In this document: piece by piece, positions 49,068 to 58,593 of the stretch
Layout of the letters: each line of letters begins with the position of its first letter
Numbering within the stretch: position 1 is the stretch's first letter
The notes under the pieces: model-generated
What the model was told of the DNA's origin: nothing
The model's database searches: none
Seen by the model: the letters and a program-made list of their open reading frames with translations, nothing else
Translations under genes and position numbers: made by a program
NCBI GenBank assembly: GCA_017881465.1
Contig: JADGQV010000001.1
Span: 1-64,000 of the forward strand
Direction: 5' to 3'
Source: Gemmatimonadaceae bacterium
Lineage (GTDB): Bacteria; Gemmatimonadota; Gemmatimonadetes; Gemmatimonadales; Gemmatimonadaceae
DNA: 64,000 nt

Positions 49068-50183
49068 CTAGGCGGAGGTCGTCGGGGGCTTGCTCAGAAC
49101 CGCGCGTACGGCCGAACGAAGCGCGTCCGCTGTAAACGGCTTCTGGAGGAAGTCAGTCTCCGACTTCTGGATTCCGCGACGAAGTATTTCGTTGTCGGTG
49201 TATCCCGACATGAACAGAACTCTCAGTCCGGGGCTGAGCTCGTGCAGCTCGTCGACCATGCCGCGCCCGCCAAGCGTCGGCATCTCGACGTCTGTGAGAA
49301 CGAGATCTATTTCGCCTACCTGTTCGGCGGCAATGCGGAGCGCCATGGCGCCATCTGACGCCTCGAGAACGTGGTAACCGGCCTCAGTGAGCACACGCTT
49401 CCCCAGCTTGCGAAGCGATTTCTCGTCGTCGACGAGAAGAATGGTTTCGCGGCCGGTGGGCGCTCCGTGCTTCAGGCGTCTGACCTTCGACGAATTCCTC
49501 CCGGCTGATTCGCGGTCGGCTGTCTCTTCACCCGACTCCTTCATCGGAGAGCCGGGAAGCGGAAGCGAGCTCGCGCCTCGATCGAGGCCGGTGGCTTGCG
49601 GCAGAACTCGCCGGCTCGTGAGCAGCAGCTTCTTGGTGATCGCTTCCGCACGTTCGGCGGCCAGGCGAATCTCGCCTGCTTCCTGGGTCGAGAGCTTAGC
49701 TTCGCCCAAACTCGACTCGATGATATCCGCGTTCATGCGAATGACGGTGAGAAGATTGTTCAGCTCGTGCGCGCCGCGGCTCGCCACGTCAGCGAAGGTG
49801 TGGAGCTCCTGGGTTCTGAGGGCGAGCGTCTCTTCGACAGGGCGTCCCGCCGTGAGGTCTTCGATCGCGAGGAGAACCGTGGCTTCGGCGGGGTCCGCGG
49901 AGGGGACGAGTCGCGCGCTTAGCCACAGGACTCCTCGGCCACCTTCCTTTTCGTCGTGAACCAGCTCGAAGTGATCCGACTGCGGTTCCCCGCCAAGAAC
50001 GGTCTCGAGCATGGGGCGGAGTTGTTTGTCCCACGTCATTCCACCGAGCTCGTAGACCTTGTGCCCGACGCATTCAGCGGGTGCAAGGCGAAACATGGTG
50101 TAGAAGGCTTTGTTGGCAGCGCGCACGTTGAGCTCGGAGTCGAGAACCAACAGTGCTTCGCTTGGGGCAGGGGAGCTAATCAT
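49068..50183 (-). CDS. PAS - HisKA-like - REC protein lacking a HATPase domain
   Basis: PAS-like N-terminus, HELNNLLTVIRMNADIIESSL dimerisation helix, then linker and REC (ILLVDDEKSLRKLGKRVL...VLTDVEMPTLGG); no N/G1/G2 ATPase boxes. Confidence 0.85.
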   Translation of the reverse strand: MISSPAPSEALLVLDSELNVRAANKAFYTMFRLAPAECVGHKVYELGGMTWDKQLRPMLETVLGGEPQSDHFELVHDEKEGGRGVLWLSARLVPSADPAEATVLLAIEDLTAGRPVEETLALRTQELHTFADVASRGAHELNNLLTVIRMNADIIESSLGEAKLSTQEAGEIRLAAERAEAITKKLLLTSRRVLPQATGLDRGASSLPLPGSPMKESGEETADRESAGRNSSKVRRLKHGAPTGRETILLVDDEKSLRKLGKRVLTEAGYHVLEASDGAMALRIAAEQVGEIDLVLTDVEMPTLGGRGMVDELHELSPGLRVLFMSGYTDNEILRRGIQKSETDFLQKPFTADALRSAVRAVLSKPPTTSA

Positions 50184-50346
50184 TCACGCGATGTAGCAGT
50201 GGGGAATGGAACGCAATCCGACCCTAGTAGGACGACTAGGGGGGGGTTGAGTATCGAAAGGATTGGGGGGGAGGGCGCTGCAGCGACGCCGCGAGCCTCA
50301 CTTCTTTGGCGAAGCACAACACAATCAATCTTGAACACCGCGTCCG

Positions 50347-50385
50347 CAAAAAGAAAATGGCTCGCCCAAAAAGGAGCGAGCCATT
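50347..50385 (-). terminator. Intrinsic terminator downstream of rpsA
   Basis: Minus strand: AATGGCTCGC...GCGAGCCATT stem followed by TTTCTTTTT. Confidence 0.85.
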
Positions 50386-50404
50386 CACTCGAGCCGCGTC
50401 GCGT

Positions 50405-52225
50405 CTACGCCGGCTCTTCTACGAAGGAGTCTGGCGGCGTCGGAATCGGATCCGACAGGTTGTAGTCGTCGGATTCCATCGGGATGACCTTGGACGGCGT
50501 CTCCGGACGGGGAGGCTGCTCCGCCGGAATCGCGGTCACAGCCAGAACGATGCGGCGATGAATCGGATCGACCTCGAGAACTCTGAGATCGAGGTTCATC
50601 GTCTCGTAGACGATGTCCGCAGGACTGCTCACCGGCTGTCCGAAATTGAGCTGGCTCACTGGAACGAAGCCTTCGATGTCGTTGCCGATATCGACGACCA
50701 CGCCCTTGTCCATCAATCTCACGACCTTGCCGTGCAGCTCGGTGCCAACGGGATATGTCTCGCCGATCCTGAGCCACGGATCTTCCGTCGCCTGCTTCAG
50801 GCCGAGCGAGATGCGCTTGTTCTCGGCGTCCACGTTGAGGATCACGACGTCGACCGAGTCGCCCTTCTTCACGACTTCCGAAGGATGCTGAACGCGCTTG
50901 GTCCACGACATGTCGGAGATGTGGATCAGTCCGTCGATGCCCGGCTCGATCTCCACGAACGCACCAAAACTGGTGAGGTTCCGAACCTTGCCGTTGAGCC
51001 GCGTACCGACCGGGTATTTCTCCGGCAGCATCATCCACGGATCCTGCTCCGTCTGCTTCATGCCGAGGGAGATCTTCTCCTCGTTCGGATCGACCTTGAG
51101 CACGACCGCCTCGATCGCTTCACCGATCGACACCAGCTTCGACGGGTGGCGCACGTTGCGCGTCCAGCTCATCTCGCTAATGTGAACGAGTCCTTCGATT
51201 CCCGGCTCGAGCTCGATGAACGCGCCGTAGTTGGTGATCGAAACCACCTTTCCGGAGACGCGGGTGCCGACCGGATATTTCTCGGCGACATCCTTCCACG
51301 GATAACTCTGGAGCTGCTTCAAGCCGAGCGAGATGCGCTCGCGATCCCAATCGATGTCGAGAACCTTGACCTCGAGCTCCTGGCCGATGTGCACCATCTC
51401 GGACGGATGCTGAATGCGGCCGTACGACATGTCGGTGATGTGGAGCAGTCCGTCGACTCCACCGAGATCGATGAATGCGCCGAAGTCGGTGATGTTCTTG
51501 ACCACGCCCTTCCGCACCTGATCTTTCTGGAGCTCCTTCATCAGCTTCTCGCGCTTCCCGGCCCTCTCCTGCTCGAGGATCACTCGGCGCGAGACGACGA
51601 TGTTGCGGCGACGCTTGTTGAGCTTGATGATCTTGAAGTCGAAGCTCTGGCCGAGCAGCTCGTCGACGTTCGGAACGCGGCGGAGCGCAATCTGCGAGCC
51701 GGGGAGGAATGCATCGACTCCCATGAGATCGACGACCACGCCGCCCTTGATCTTCTTGATCAGAGCGCCACGCACAGGCTCGTCGTTCTCGTAGGCGACG
51801 CGGATGCGCTCCCACACGCGCATGAAGTCCGCTTTCTTCTTCGAAAGGACGACGGATCCTTCCATGTCCTCGAGGTGCTCGAGGAGAACTTCGACTTCGT
51901 CTCCCGCCTTGAGATCGGGAAGATCCTTGAACTCTTCGAGCGGAATCGTCCCCTCGGATTTGAAGCCGATGTCGAGGACGACCATGTTGTCACGGATATC
52001 GAGCACGCGGGACTTGACGATTTCGCCCTCTTCGATCGAGGCCATCGTCCCGTTGTACATCTCCATCATTGTCTCGAGCTCGTCCTGCGAGTAATCGTCC
52101 TCGTCGTAGAGCTCGGGCCGCAGGTTGGCAAGCGGACGCAGCTGCGCTTTCTGCAGATCGCGCTTCTCGCGCGCGGTCAGCGTCGTGCCGGTTTGGGTTT
52201 GTGTTTCGGTTGGCGAGTCTATCAT
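50405..52225 (-). CDS. rpsA: 30S ribosomal protein S1 (multiple S1 domains)
   Basis: Repeated S1 motifs (VRKGVVKNITDFGAFIDLGGVDGLLHITDMSYGRIQHPSEMV; FVEIEPGIDGLIHISDMSWTKRVQHPSEVV). Confidence 0.96.
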   Translation of the reverse strand: MIDSPTETQTQTGTTLTAREKRDLQKAQLRPLANLRPELYDEDDYSQDELETMMEMYNGTMASIEEGEIVKSRVLDIRDNMVVLDIGFKSEGTIPLEEFKDLPDLKAGDEVEVLLEHLEDMEGSVVLSKKKADFMRVWERIRVAYENDEPVRGALIKKIKGGVVVDLMGVDAFLPGSQIALRRVPNVDELLGQSFDFKIIKLNKRRRNIVVSRRVILEQERAGKREKLMKELQKDQVRKGVVKNITDFGAFIDLGGVDGLLHITDMSYGRIQHPSEMVHIGQELEVKVLDIDWDRERISLGLKQLQSYPWKDVAEKYPVGTRVSGKVVSITNYGAFIELEPGIEGLVHISEMSWTRNVRHPSKLVSIGEAIEAVVLKVDPNEEKISLGMKQTEQDPWMMLPEKYPVGTRLNGKVRNLTSFGAFVEIEPGIDGLIHISDMSWTKRVQHPSEVVKKGDSVDVVILNVDAENKRISLGLKQATEDPWLRIGETYPVGTELHGKVVRLMDKGVVVDIGNDIEGFVPVSQLNFGQPVSSPADIVYETMNLDLRVLEVDPIHRRIVLAVTAIPAEQPPRPETPSKVIPMESDDYNLSDPIPTPPDSFVEEPA

Positions 52226-52313
52226 GTTGCTGGTTAAAGGGTTGAGTACGTTCGAATCAAGCCTTTAAATGTAGACCCTTCCTGCTGCTGGGTCAACTTG
52301 GCCGACACTACCA

Positions 52314-52530
52314 TGTCAACGGTCATTAGAAATGTCATCCAGGTTAAGCCAATAGAAATGTCACCCTTGTGTTAGGGGTCTTTTCTCTTGTTTTCATGGC
52401 ACTCCGGCGGGGATTAGACCCGCCTTTCGCTGCTCAAAGTCCTCTTTGCGTTGTAGGTAGTCGTTGCCCCGCCATGGATGGTTCGCTGCTGGATGCCTGG
52501 CCTTGTGAGCTGCGATCGCAAACCGGCAGC
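52314..52530 (-). mobile_element. Probable insertion-sequence end remnant (transposase C-terminal tail + terminal repeats)
   Basis: TGTCAACGG end, two identical tagaaatgtca 11-mers 26 bp apart (52327, 52353); minus frame tail HKARHPAANHPWRGNDYLQRKEDFEQRKAGLIPAGVP resembles transposase C-termini. Confidence 0.55.
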
Positions 52531-52749
52531 CTAATACATGAGGCGTTTGGTCAGGAGCAGGATGAGCTCCTGGTCGGTGAGGCCCTCGAGCGCGCCAACC
52601 GGAAGGTCCATCGCGACTTCGCTTCCATCGTCGCACCTGAACGAGACCGCCACGCTCGCGGGCTTCGACCGGCGATCTGGAAGACCTCCCGGCCGCGCGC
52701 CCTCGAACGCACTCCAATCAAGCCCCGAGCGATCAGTGAAACGACGCAT
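52531..52749 (-). CDS. 72-aa hypothetical protein
   Basis: MRRFTDRSGLDWSAFEGARPGG...LEGLTDQELILLLTKRLMY; modest support. Confidence 0.5.
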   Translation of the reverse strand: MRRFTDRSGLDWSAFEGARPGGLPDRRSKPASVAVSFRCDDGSEVAMDLPVGALEGLTDQELILLLTKRLMY

Positions 52750-52809
52750 TCGCGAACATCCTCCGGGTTTTCTCCCTCTCTGACGAGGCGAGAGAAGCCA
52801 CGCCTGGTG

Positions 52810-53475
52810 CTATCCCGAGCGCTGCTTGGATAGAGTCACAATCTGTTCCACCTGCTCCTGCTGAGTCAGGCCCGTCGTGTCGATCATGACCGAATCGGCG
52901 GCTGGAACGGTCTGGCCGGCGTCTCGGGCGTCCCGCCCTGTGATCCGCATCGTCTCGTCGTCGAGCATTTGTTGTGACGCTGGGGTCCCCCGCTGGCGCA
53001 ACCGCCTGGCCGCGCGTTCGCGCGAGTCGGCGACGAGGAAGATCTTGAGATCGGCGTCGGGAAAGACCATGGTACCCATGTCGCGCCCGTCGACCACGAC
53101 GTTCCGCGATTTCGCCGCGTCCCGAACCTTCTGGTTCACCCACTCCCGAACCCGCGGCATCTGCGCGACACGCGACACGTTGTCCGTCACCTCACCTCCA
53201 CGGATCTCGTCTTCGATCGCGCGGCCCTCGAGAAGCGGATAAAACGAGGTGCGAGCCGCGCGTAGCTCCACAGGTCGCGCCGCGTCGAGGACAGCCTGTT
53301 CGGTCCATTTCGACGGGTCGCTCTGGTCACGCAGCGTCGCCGCAGTCGCGGCGCGATAGAGAGACCCCGAGTCCACGTGGAGATAACCCAGCTTCTCGGC
53401 CACCATCTGCGCGGTGGAAGATTTTCCGGACGCGGCTGGACCGTCAATCGCAATCACGAATGTCCGGCGCGTCAT
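52810..53475 (-). CDS. cmk: Cytidylate kinase
   Basis: FVIAIDGPAASGKSSTAQMVAEKLGYLHVDSGSLYRA, VVDGRDMGTMVFPDADLKIFL; start trimmed to 53475. Confidence 0.94.
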   Translation of the reverse strand: MTRRTFVIAIDGPAASGKSSTAQMVAEKLGYLHVDSGSLYRAATAATLRDQSDPSKWTEQAVLDAARPVELRAARTSFYPLLEGRAIEDEIRGGEVTDNVSRVAQMPRVREWVNQKVRDAAKSRNVVVDGRDMGTMVFPDADLKIFLVADSRERAARRLRQRGTPASQQMLDDETMRITGRDARDAGQTVPAADSVMIDTTGLTQQEQVEQIVTLSKQRSG

Positions 53476-54737
53476 GCAGCCACTCGGCGCAGATCTTCCC
53501 AGAAACGCGGATAGGAGACGGCGACACAGTCGGGGTTCGTCACAGTGATGTGATTTCCGGAAGCCGCGGACAGGATGCCAAACGCCATCGCAATGCGGTG
53601 ATCTCCCCGCGGATCGATCGTGCCGGACAACTCCCGACGCGATGCGTGGACGCGCAGCCCATCGGGAAGCTCCTCCGCGTCCGCTCCGACCGCGCGAAGG
53701 TTTTGCACCACCGCGCTGATGCGATCGCTCTCCTTTACTCGCAGCTCCGCCGCGCCAGTGATCTCGAGATCGACCCCCGCACCCGCCGCGATACATGCGA
53801 GCAGCGGCAGCTCGTCGATGAGCGACGGGACCTCGGCCTCCGTGATTCTGGTGCTCCGGAGCGGAGCCGGCCGAACGCGCAGAGATCCGATCTCCTCGCC
53901 GCCGCTGCGGGCGCTTGCGGTCTTGTCGACCTGTGCTCCCATCCGCGTGATCGCCTCGAGAAAGCCCGTGCGCGTAGGATTGAGACAGACATCAGTCAGC
54001 GTCAGCTCTCCGCCGCCGGCGAGCGAGGCAAGCGCCACGAAAAACGCCGCTGAAGATGGATCCGCGGGCACATCTATCTCGATCGGACTGAGCCGGCGCG
54101 CGGGTCTCAGGCAGACCTGATTCCCATCGGTTTCCACGTCGGCGCCCATCGCGCGCAACATTCGCTCTGTGTGGTCGCGCGATGGCGATTTCTCCGTAAC
54201 GCGCACTTCGACCTCCGAAACGAGGCCGGCGAGCAGAATGGCGCTCTTGACCTGAGCGCTCGAGGCATGCGTGTCCCAGTCGATGCTTCTCAGGTCTGCG
54301 CCGTGCACTGTCATCGGCAGTCCATCGCCGTGCTCGAAGTCGAACTTCGCCCCCATGTACGTGAGCGGCTCCGCGATGCGCTTCATCGGGCGCCGGCTCA
54401 GGCTGGCGTCACCCTCGAAGCGCGCCGAGAAGGGATGGGCCGCAACGACGCCGGCGAGGAGACGTGTGGTCGTGCCGCTGTTGGCGCAGTCGAGCGCGCG
54501 GCGTGGCGGGAGAAGTCCGCGGATGCCGGCGCCGTTCACTCGCATCTCGCCGGCCAGCTCCGGAATCGCGGCTCCAAGGGCGCGAAGCACTTCGGCGGTG
54601 GCGCGGACGTCCTCCGAGTCGAGAATCCCCCGAATGCGCGACTCGCCATCCGCCAGTGATGCAAGGATGAGCGAGCGGTGGGAGATCGACTTGTCGCCCG
54701 GCACGCGAATGGTGCCGGACACCTTCAGCGAAGCCAA
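53472..54737 (-). CDS. aroA: 3-phosphoshikimate 1-carboxyvinyltransferase
   Basis: [45 protein letters not shown]. Confidence 0.95.
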   Translation of the reverse strand: MASLKVSGTIRVPGDKSISHRSLILASLADGESRIRGILDSEDVRATAEVLRALGAAIPELAGEMRVNGAGIRGLLPPRRALDCANSGTTTRLLAGVVAAHPFSARFEGDASLSRRPMKRIAEPLTYMGAKFDFEHGDGLPMTVHGADLRSIDWDTHASSAQVKSAILLAGLVSEVEVRVTEKSPSRDHTERMLRAMGADVETDGNQVCLRPARRLSPIEIDVPADPSSAAFFVALASLAGGGELTLTDVCLNPTRTGFLEAITRMGAQVDKTASARSGGEEIGSLRVRPAPLRSTRITEAEVPSLIDELPLLACIAAGAGVDLEITGAAELRVKESDRISAVVQNLRAVGADAEELPDGLRVHASRRELSGTIDPRGDHRIAMAFGILSAASGNHITVTNPDCVAVSYPRFWEDLRRVAA

Positions 54738-55597
54738 GATTCGAGCGCCGTCGCCGCGTCCGTTTTCTCGTCGCGGTATTTCACGATCACGGGAGTCTGC
54801 AGGGAGATGCCCTGGCTCTGGCCCCAGTCACCTTTCACCGCGCGCGCGCCCGGGACGACGACCGCGTTCTCCGGAATGACAAGGGGCTTCCCGTTCTCGG
54901 CGCGGTGAACCGTCTGTCGCTCGAGATCATAAACCGGCGTGCCCCTCGTGAGAACGACCCCGGCCCCGATCACCGCCCGCCTGCGCACGACGGTGCCTTC
55001 ATAGATCCCGCAATTTCCTCCGACGACGACATCGTCTTCCACCACGACAGGAGATGCGTTCACCGGCTCGAGGACGCCGCCAAGCTGCGCCGCCGCGCTG
55101 AGGTGGACCCGCTCTCCGACCTGGGCACAGGAGCCGACCAGGGCGTGAGAGTCGATCATCGTACCCGATCCGACGTACGCGCCGACGTTTATGTACATGG
55201 GTGGCATGCACACGACACCGCTCGCGACGTAGGCGCCGCGCCTGATGCTCGATCCACCCGGAACGACTCGAACGCCGTCGGCCAGGGTCAGTGGCCGCGG
55301 CGGATACATGTCCTTGTCGAAGAAATAGAGAGCAGCGTCGCCATCGGATGATCGGATCGACATGTCCATCATCCCGCCAACACGAAAGCCGAGGAGGATT
55401 CCGCGCTTCACCCACAGGACGGCGCGCCAGTCTCCGGTCGCCGGATCCTTTTCCGCCGCTCTGACGCTTCCCGCTTCGAGCGCATCAAGAAGCCGTCTGA
55501 CGATGCTCCGCGCATCGTCCGGGAGCTGAGCACCCGCGGGCGTGGATGCGAGCGCATCGATGCGCTTCTCGATTTCACGCAGGCTGGACACGGTCAC
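54725..55597 (-). CDS. dapD: 2,3,4,5-tetrahydropyridine-2,6-dicarboxylate N-succinyltransferase
   Basis: [66 protein letters not shown] hexapeptide repeats; GTG start at 55597 (or 55591). Confidence 0.94.
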   Translation of the reverse strand: MTVSSLREIEKRIDALASTPAGAQLPDDARSIVRRLLDALEAGSVRAAEKDPATGDWRAVLWVKRGILLGFRVGGMMDMSIRSSDGDAALYFFDKDMYPPRPLTLADGVRVVPGGSSIRRGAYVASGVVCMPPMYINVGAYVGSGTMIDSHALVGSCAQVGERVHLSAAAQLGGVLEPVNASPVVVEDDVVVGGNCGIYEGTVVRRRAVIGAGVVLTRGTPVYDLERQTVHRAENGKPLVIPENAVVVPGARAVKGDWGQSQGISLQTPVIVKYRDEKTDAATALESWLR

Positions 55598-56487
55598 GCC
55601 CTGAGGGCGCCGACGGATACGAGAGCTGCGCGCACCGTCGGCTCGAACTTGTCCGCGAGCGGAACGAGCGGGAGGCGAAGGACATTCGCCATCCTGCCCA
55701 TCATCGCGAGCGCGGACTTCACTGGAATCGGATTGGGCTCGACAAAAGCGGCTGCCGTCCACTCCGCGAGCTGGTGGTGGATCGCGCGCGCCGCCCCAAA
55801 ATCTCCCGCCGCGCAAAGCTCCGTCAGCTTAGCGACGAGCTGCGGCGTCACGTTGGATGTGACGGACACGACGCCGTCTCCCCCATCCGCCATGACCTGG
55901 AGCGTGAGCAGGTCATCCCCGGAAAGCACCGAGAATCGCGCGGGCCGGTGCCGGATGATCTCACCGATCTGCGCCAGATTTCCCGACGCCTCTTTCACCG
56001 CGACAATGTTCTCGTGTTCGGCCAGCTCGAGCGTCGTGGCAGCTTCGATGTTGCTGGCGGTGCGGCCCGGCACGTTGTAAACGACAATCGGAGTTCGAAC
56101 CGCATCCGCAATCGCCCGAAAGTGCGCTACGATCCCCCGCTGCGGCGGTTTGTTGTACATCGGCGAAGCGTGTAGCAAGTGCGTCGCGCCGGCTGATTCC
56201 ATCTCGAGCGATAGCGCAATTGCCTTCTTGGTGTCGTTCGATGCGGCCCCGGCGACGACGGGAACGCGCCCTGCCGTTTGTTCGACCGTTATCTCGACCA
56301 CGCGCCGATGCTCGGCCGTCGTCATGGTCGCGGCTTCGCCCGTCGATCCGCAGGGGACTACAAAGTGGACGCCGCTCGTAATCTGCCAGTCGACAAAGGC
56401 GCGCAGTGAGCGCTCATCGATCTCGCCGGATTTGGTGAAGGGCGTGACGAGCGCTGTTCCACAGCCAGTGAGACGCTGCGATTTCAT
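55594..56487 (-). CDS. dapA: 4-hydroxy-tetrahydrodipicolinate synthase
   Basis: [54 protein letters not shown]. Confidence 0.95.
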   Translation of the reverse strand: MKSQRLTGCGTALVTPFTKSGEIDERSLRAFVDWQITSGVHFVVPCGSTGEAATMTTAEHRRVVEITVEQTAGRVPVVAGAASNDTKKAIALSLEMESAGATHLLHASPMYNKPPQRGIVAHFRAIADAVRTPIVVYNVPGRTASNIEAATTLELAEHENIVAVKEASGNLAQIGEIIRHRPARFSVLSGDDLLTLQVMADGGDGVVSVTSNVTPQLVAKLTELCAAGDFGAARAIHHQLAEWTAAAFVEPNPIPVKSALAMMGRMANVLRLPLVPLADKFEPTVRAALVSVGALRA

Positions 56488-56530
56488 TTGTTAAATGTAC
56501 GCGGCTCTCGCCGCGGAGAGCGAGTGTCGC

Positions 56531-57238
56531 CTACCCGCGCGCGGGAAGCTCGAGTACGTCGCGCATTGTAAAAACGCCGTGTTTCCCGACGAGCCAATCC
56601 GCTGCCTTCAGCGCGCCCTCGGCGAATACGCGACGGTCCCGCGCCAGGTGCGTGAGAGAAAGCTGCTCGAACCCTCCATCGAAAATCAGCTCGTGTGTGC
56701 CGGGCACGGATCCCGTTCTCACACTCGTGGTGGGAATTGGTCGCTCCAAAGCCTCGCTCGCTGCCTTGGCGATGGCGATCGCCGTGCCCGACGGAGCGTC
56801 CTTTTTCCCGGCGTGGTGGGTTTCGACGATGTGTGCATCGAACTCGGTGAGCGCCCGCATCATGGTGCCGGCGTAGCGGGAGAGCTCGATCAGAACGTTG
56901 ACTCCGAGCGAGAAATTCGGAGACCATAGAAGCGGCGTCCCCGTCTCTTTCGCGATGCGCGTCACTTCCGGCAACGAGTCGTACCAGCCTGTCGTGCCGG
57001 CGATGACCGGCACTCCCGCGCGGAGACACGCCGTGATGTTTCCAACCGCCGCGTCCGGCTGCGTGAACTCCACCGCGACCTCCGGCTCCCCAAGAGAGAG
57101 CGCGGTGATTCCCTTCCCGCCGTCGCTTTCGCGTTCGCCGACGACCGCCGTGACCTTCCAGCCCTTCTCGACGGCCAGCTGCCTGATTGTCTGGCCCATT
57201 TTGCCATCACCGAGGATCGCAATCCTGCGCCCGCTCAT
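56531..57238 (-). CDS. dapB: 4-hydroxy-tetrahydrodipicolinate reductase
   Basis: AILGDGKMGQTIRQLA, VEFTQPDAAVGNI, VIAGTTGW, ETHHAGKKDAPSGTA. Confidence 0.94.
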   Translation of the reverse strand: MSGRRIAILGDGKMGQTIRQLAVEKGWKVTAVVGERESDGGKGITALSLGEPEVAVEFTQPDAAVGNITACLRAGVPVIAGTTGWYDSLPEVTRIAKETGTPLLWSPNFSLGVNVLIELSRYAGTMMRALTEFDAHIVETHHAGKKDAPSGTAIAIAKAASEALERPIPTTSVRTGSVPGTHELIFDGGFEQLSLTHLARDRRVFAEGALKAADWLVGKHGVFTMRDVLELPARG

Positions 57239-58593
57239 TTGCCCGCTCGCGCAAAGAACGCGTCGTGAAGCCGCTCCATCACCGGATTCAGCTGATCTCC
57301 ATCCACGATCATCGTGAGGTTTATTCCCGTCGCGCTGAGGGACATCATGTGCACCGTGATTCCGTCGAGGGCGCCGATCGCGCGACCCATCGCCGCGCTA
57401 TCCTCGCTGATGGCGGCCCCGACCACGGCGACGATCGCGCGATCGCGCTCGACCGAGACGTCGCCGAGCTGCGAAAGGTCGACCACCAGCGACTCCAGTC
57501 CCGACGGATCGTCGATTGTCACTGAGACCGAGACTTCCGATGTCGCAACGACGTCGATTGAAATGTCGTTCTTTTCAAAGATCTCGAACACCCGGCGGAG
57601 AAATCCTCGCGCGAACAGCATCTTGGCCGCGCCGACCTTCACCACCGTGATGCCGCCCTTGCCCGCGATCGCGCTCACGGCGCGCCGAGGCGCGTCGAAC
57701 GTGATCCGCGTTCCCTTCCCCTTCGGATTCCGCGAATTGTAGATGAAGACGGGAATGCCGAGGCGGACAGCGGGCGCGATCGTATTCGGATGGAGCACCT
57801 TCGCGCCGAACGACGCGAGCTCCGATGCCTCGTCGAAGCGAATCTGCTCGATCAGCTTGGATCCTTTGACTACCCGCGGGTCCGCGGTCAACATCCCATC
57901 GACGTCTGTCCAGATCTCGATCGCATCCGCGTGGAGCGCCGCGCCGAGGAGCGACGCGCTGTAGTCCGATCCCCCGCGCCCCAGTGTGGTCGTAATTCCC
58001 CGGGTCGTACGCCCGATGAAGCCGCCCATGACCGGCACCTTTCCTTCCTGGATCAACGGCTGCACCAACTCACGGGCGGCTTCCGCGATCGCATCGGTTT
58101 GCGGTTCCGCCGACATGAACTTGTCGTCCGTGACGAAGACGTCGCGCGCATCGATATGCTCCGCCGGAATGCCGCGCAGCTTGAAGAATGCCGCGACGAG
58201 TTGCGACGAGAGCTGCTCTCCGAACGCGGCGATCGCGTCGAAGCTGCGCGGAGTCGCGTGACCGAGCACGGAGAGCGCCTCGGCCAGACTCGCGAGCTCG
58301 TCGAAGCTCGCGCTCATCTCCGCCGCCACGTCGGACGCTTCGCCGGAGGTGCCAAGGAGTTTTTCGCACTCCTGAAAATGGCGATCCCGAAGCGTCTCTA
58401 CTCCGCGAAGCGCGCCGATGAGGTGACCTTTCGCCGACTGCTCTCCGATCGCCAGCAGCGAATTTGTCGCTCCGCCGAGAGCCGACACGACGACCGCGGG
58501 CTGTCGATCGAGACGACCCTTGACGATTTCGGCGGCGCGCTCGATCGCCTCCGCATCGCCGACCGATGTCCCGCCAAACTTTACGACGATCAC
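57235..58593 (-). CDS. lysC: Aspartate kinase
   Basis: VIVVKFGGTSVGDAEAIERAAEIV, TTLGRGGSDYSASLLGAALHADAIEIWTDVDGMLTADPR, C-terminal ACT-like domains; GTG start at 58593. Confidence 0.95.
   Translation of the reverse strand: MIVVKFGGTSVGDAEAIERAAEIVKGRLDRQPAVVVSALGGATNSLLAIGEQSAKGHLIGALRGVETLRDRHFQECEKLLGTSGEASDVAAEMSASFDELASLAEALSVLGHATPRSFDAIAAFGEQLSSQLVAAFFKLRGIPAEHIDARDVFVTDDKFMSAEPQTDAIAEAARELVQPLIQEGKVPVMGGFIGRTTRGITTTLGRGGSDYSASLLGAALHADAIEIWTDVDGMLTADPRVVKGSKLIEQIRFDEASELASFGAKVLHPNTIAPAVRLGIPVFIYNSRNPKGKGTRITFDAPRRAVSAIAGKGGITVVKVGAAKMLFARGFLRRVFEIFEKNDISIDVVATSEVSVSVTIDDPSGLESLVVDLSQLGDVSVERDRAIVAVVGAAISEDSAAMGRAIGALDGITVHMMSLSATGINLTMIVDGDQLNPVMERLHDAFFARAGK

Noticed and set aside
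50306-52237. 643-aa plus-strand ORF opposite rpsA with repeating HDLDRFxD-like units
   Set aside because: Antisense shadow of the S1 repeats in a high-GC gene; rpsA is unambiguous, and the repeats mirror the S1 periodicity.
52369-52833. 154-aa plus-strand ORF next to the IS remnant
   Set aside because: No domain; overlaps the minus-strand 72-aa ORF and IS tail; no credible ribosome-binding context.
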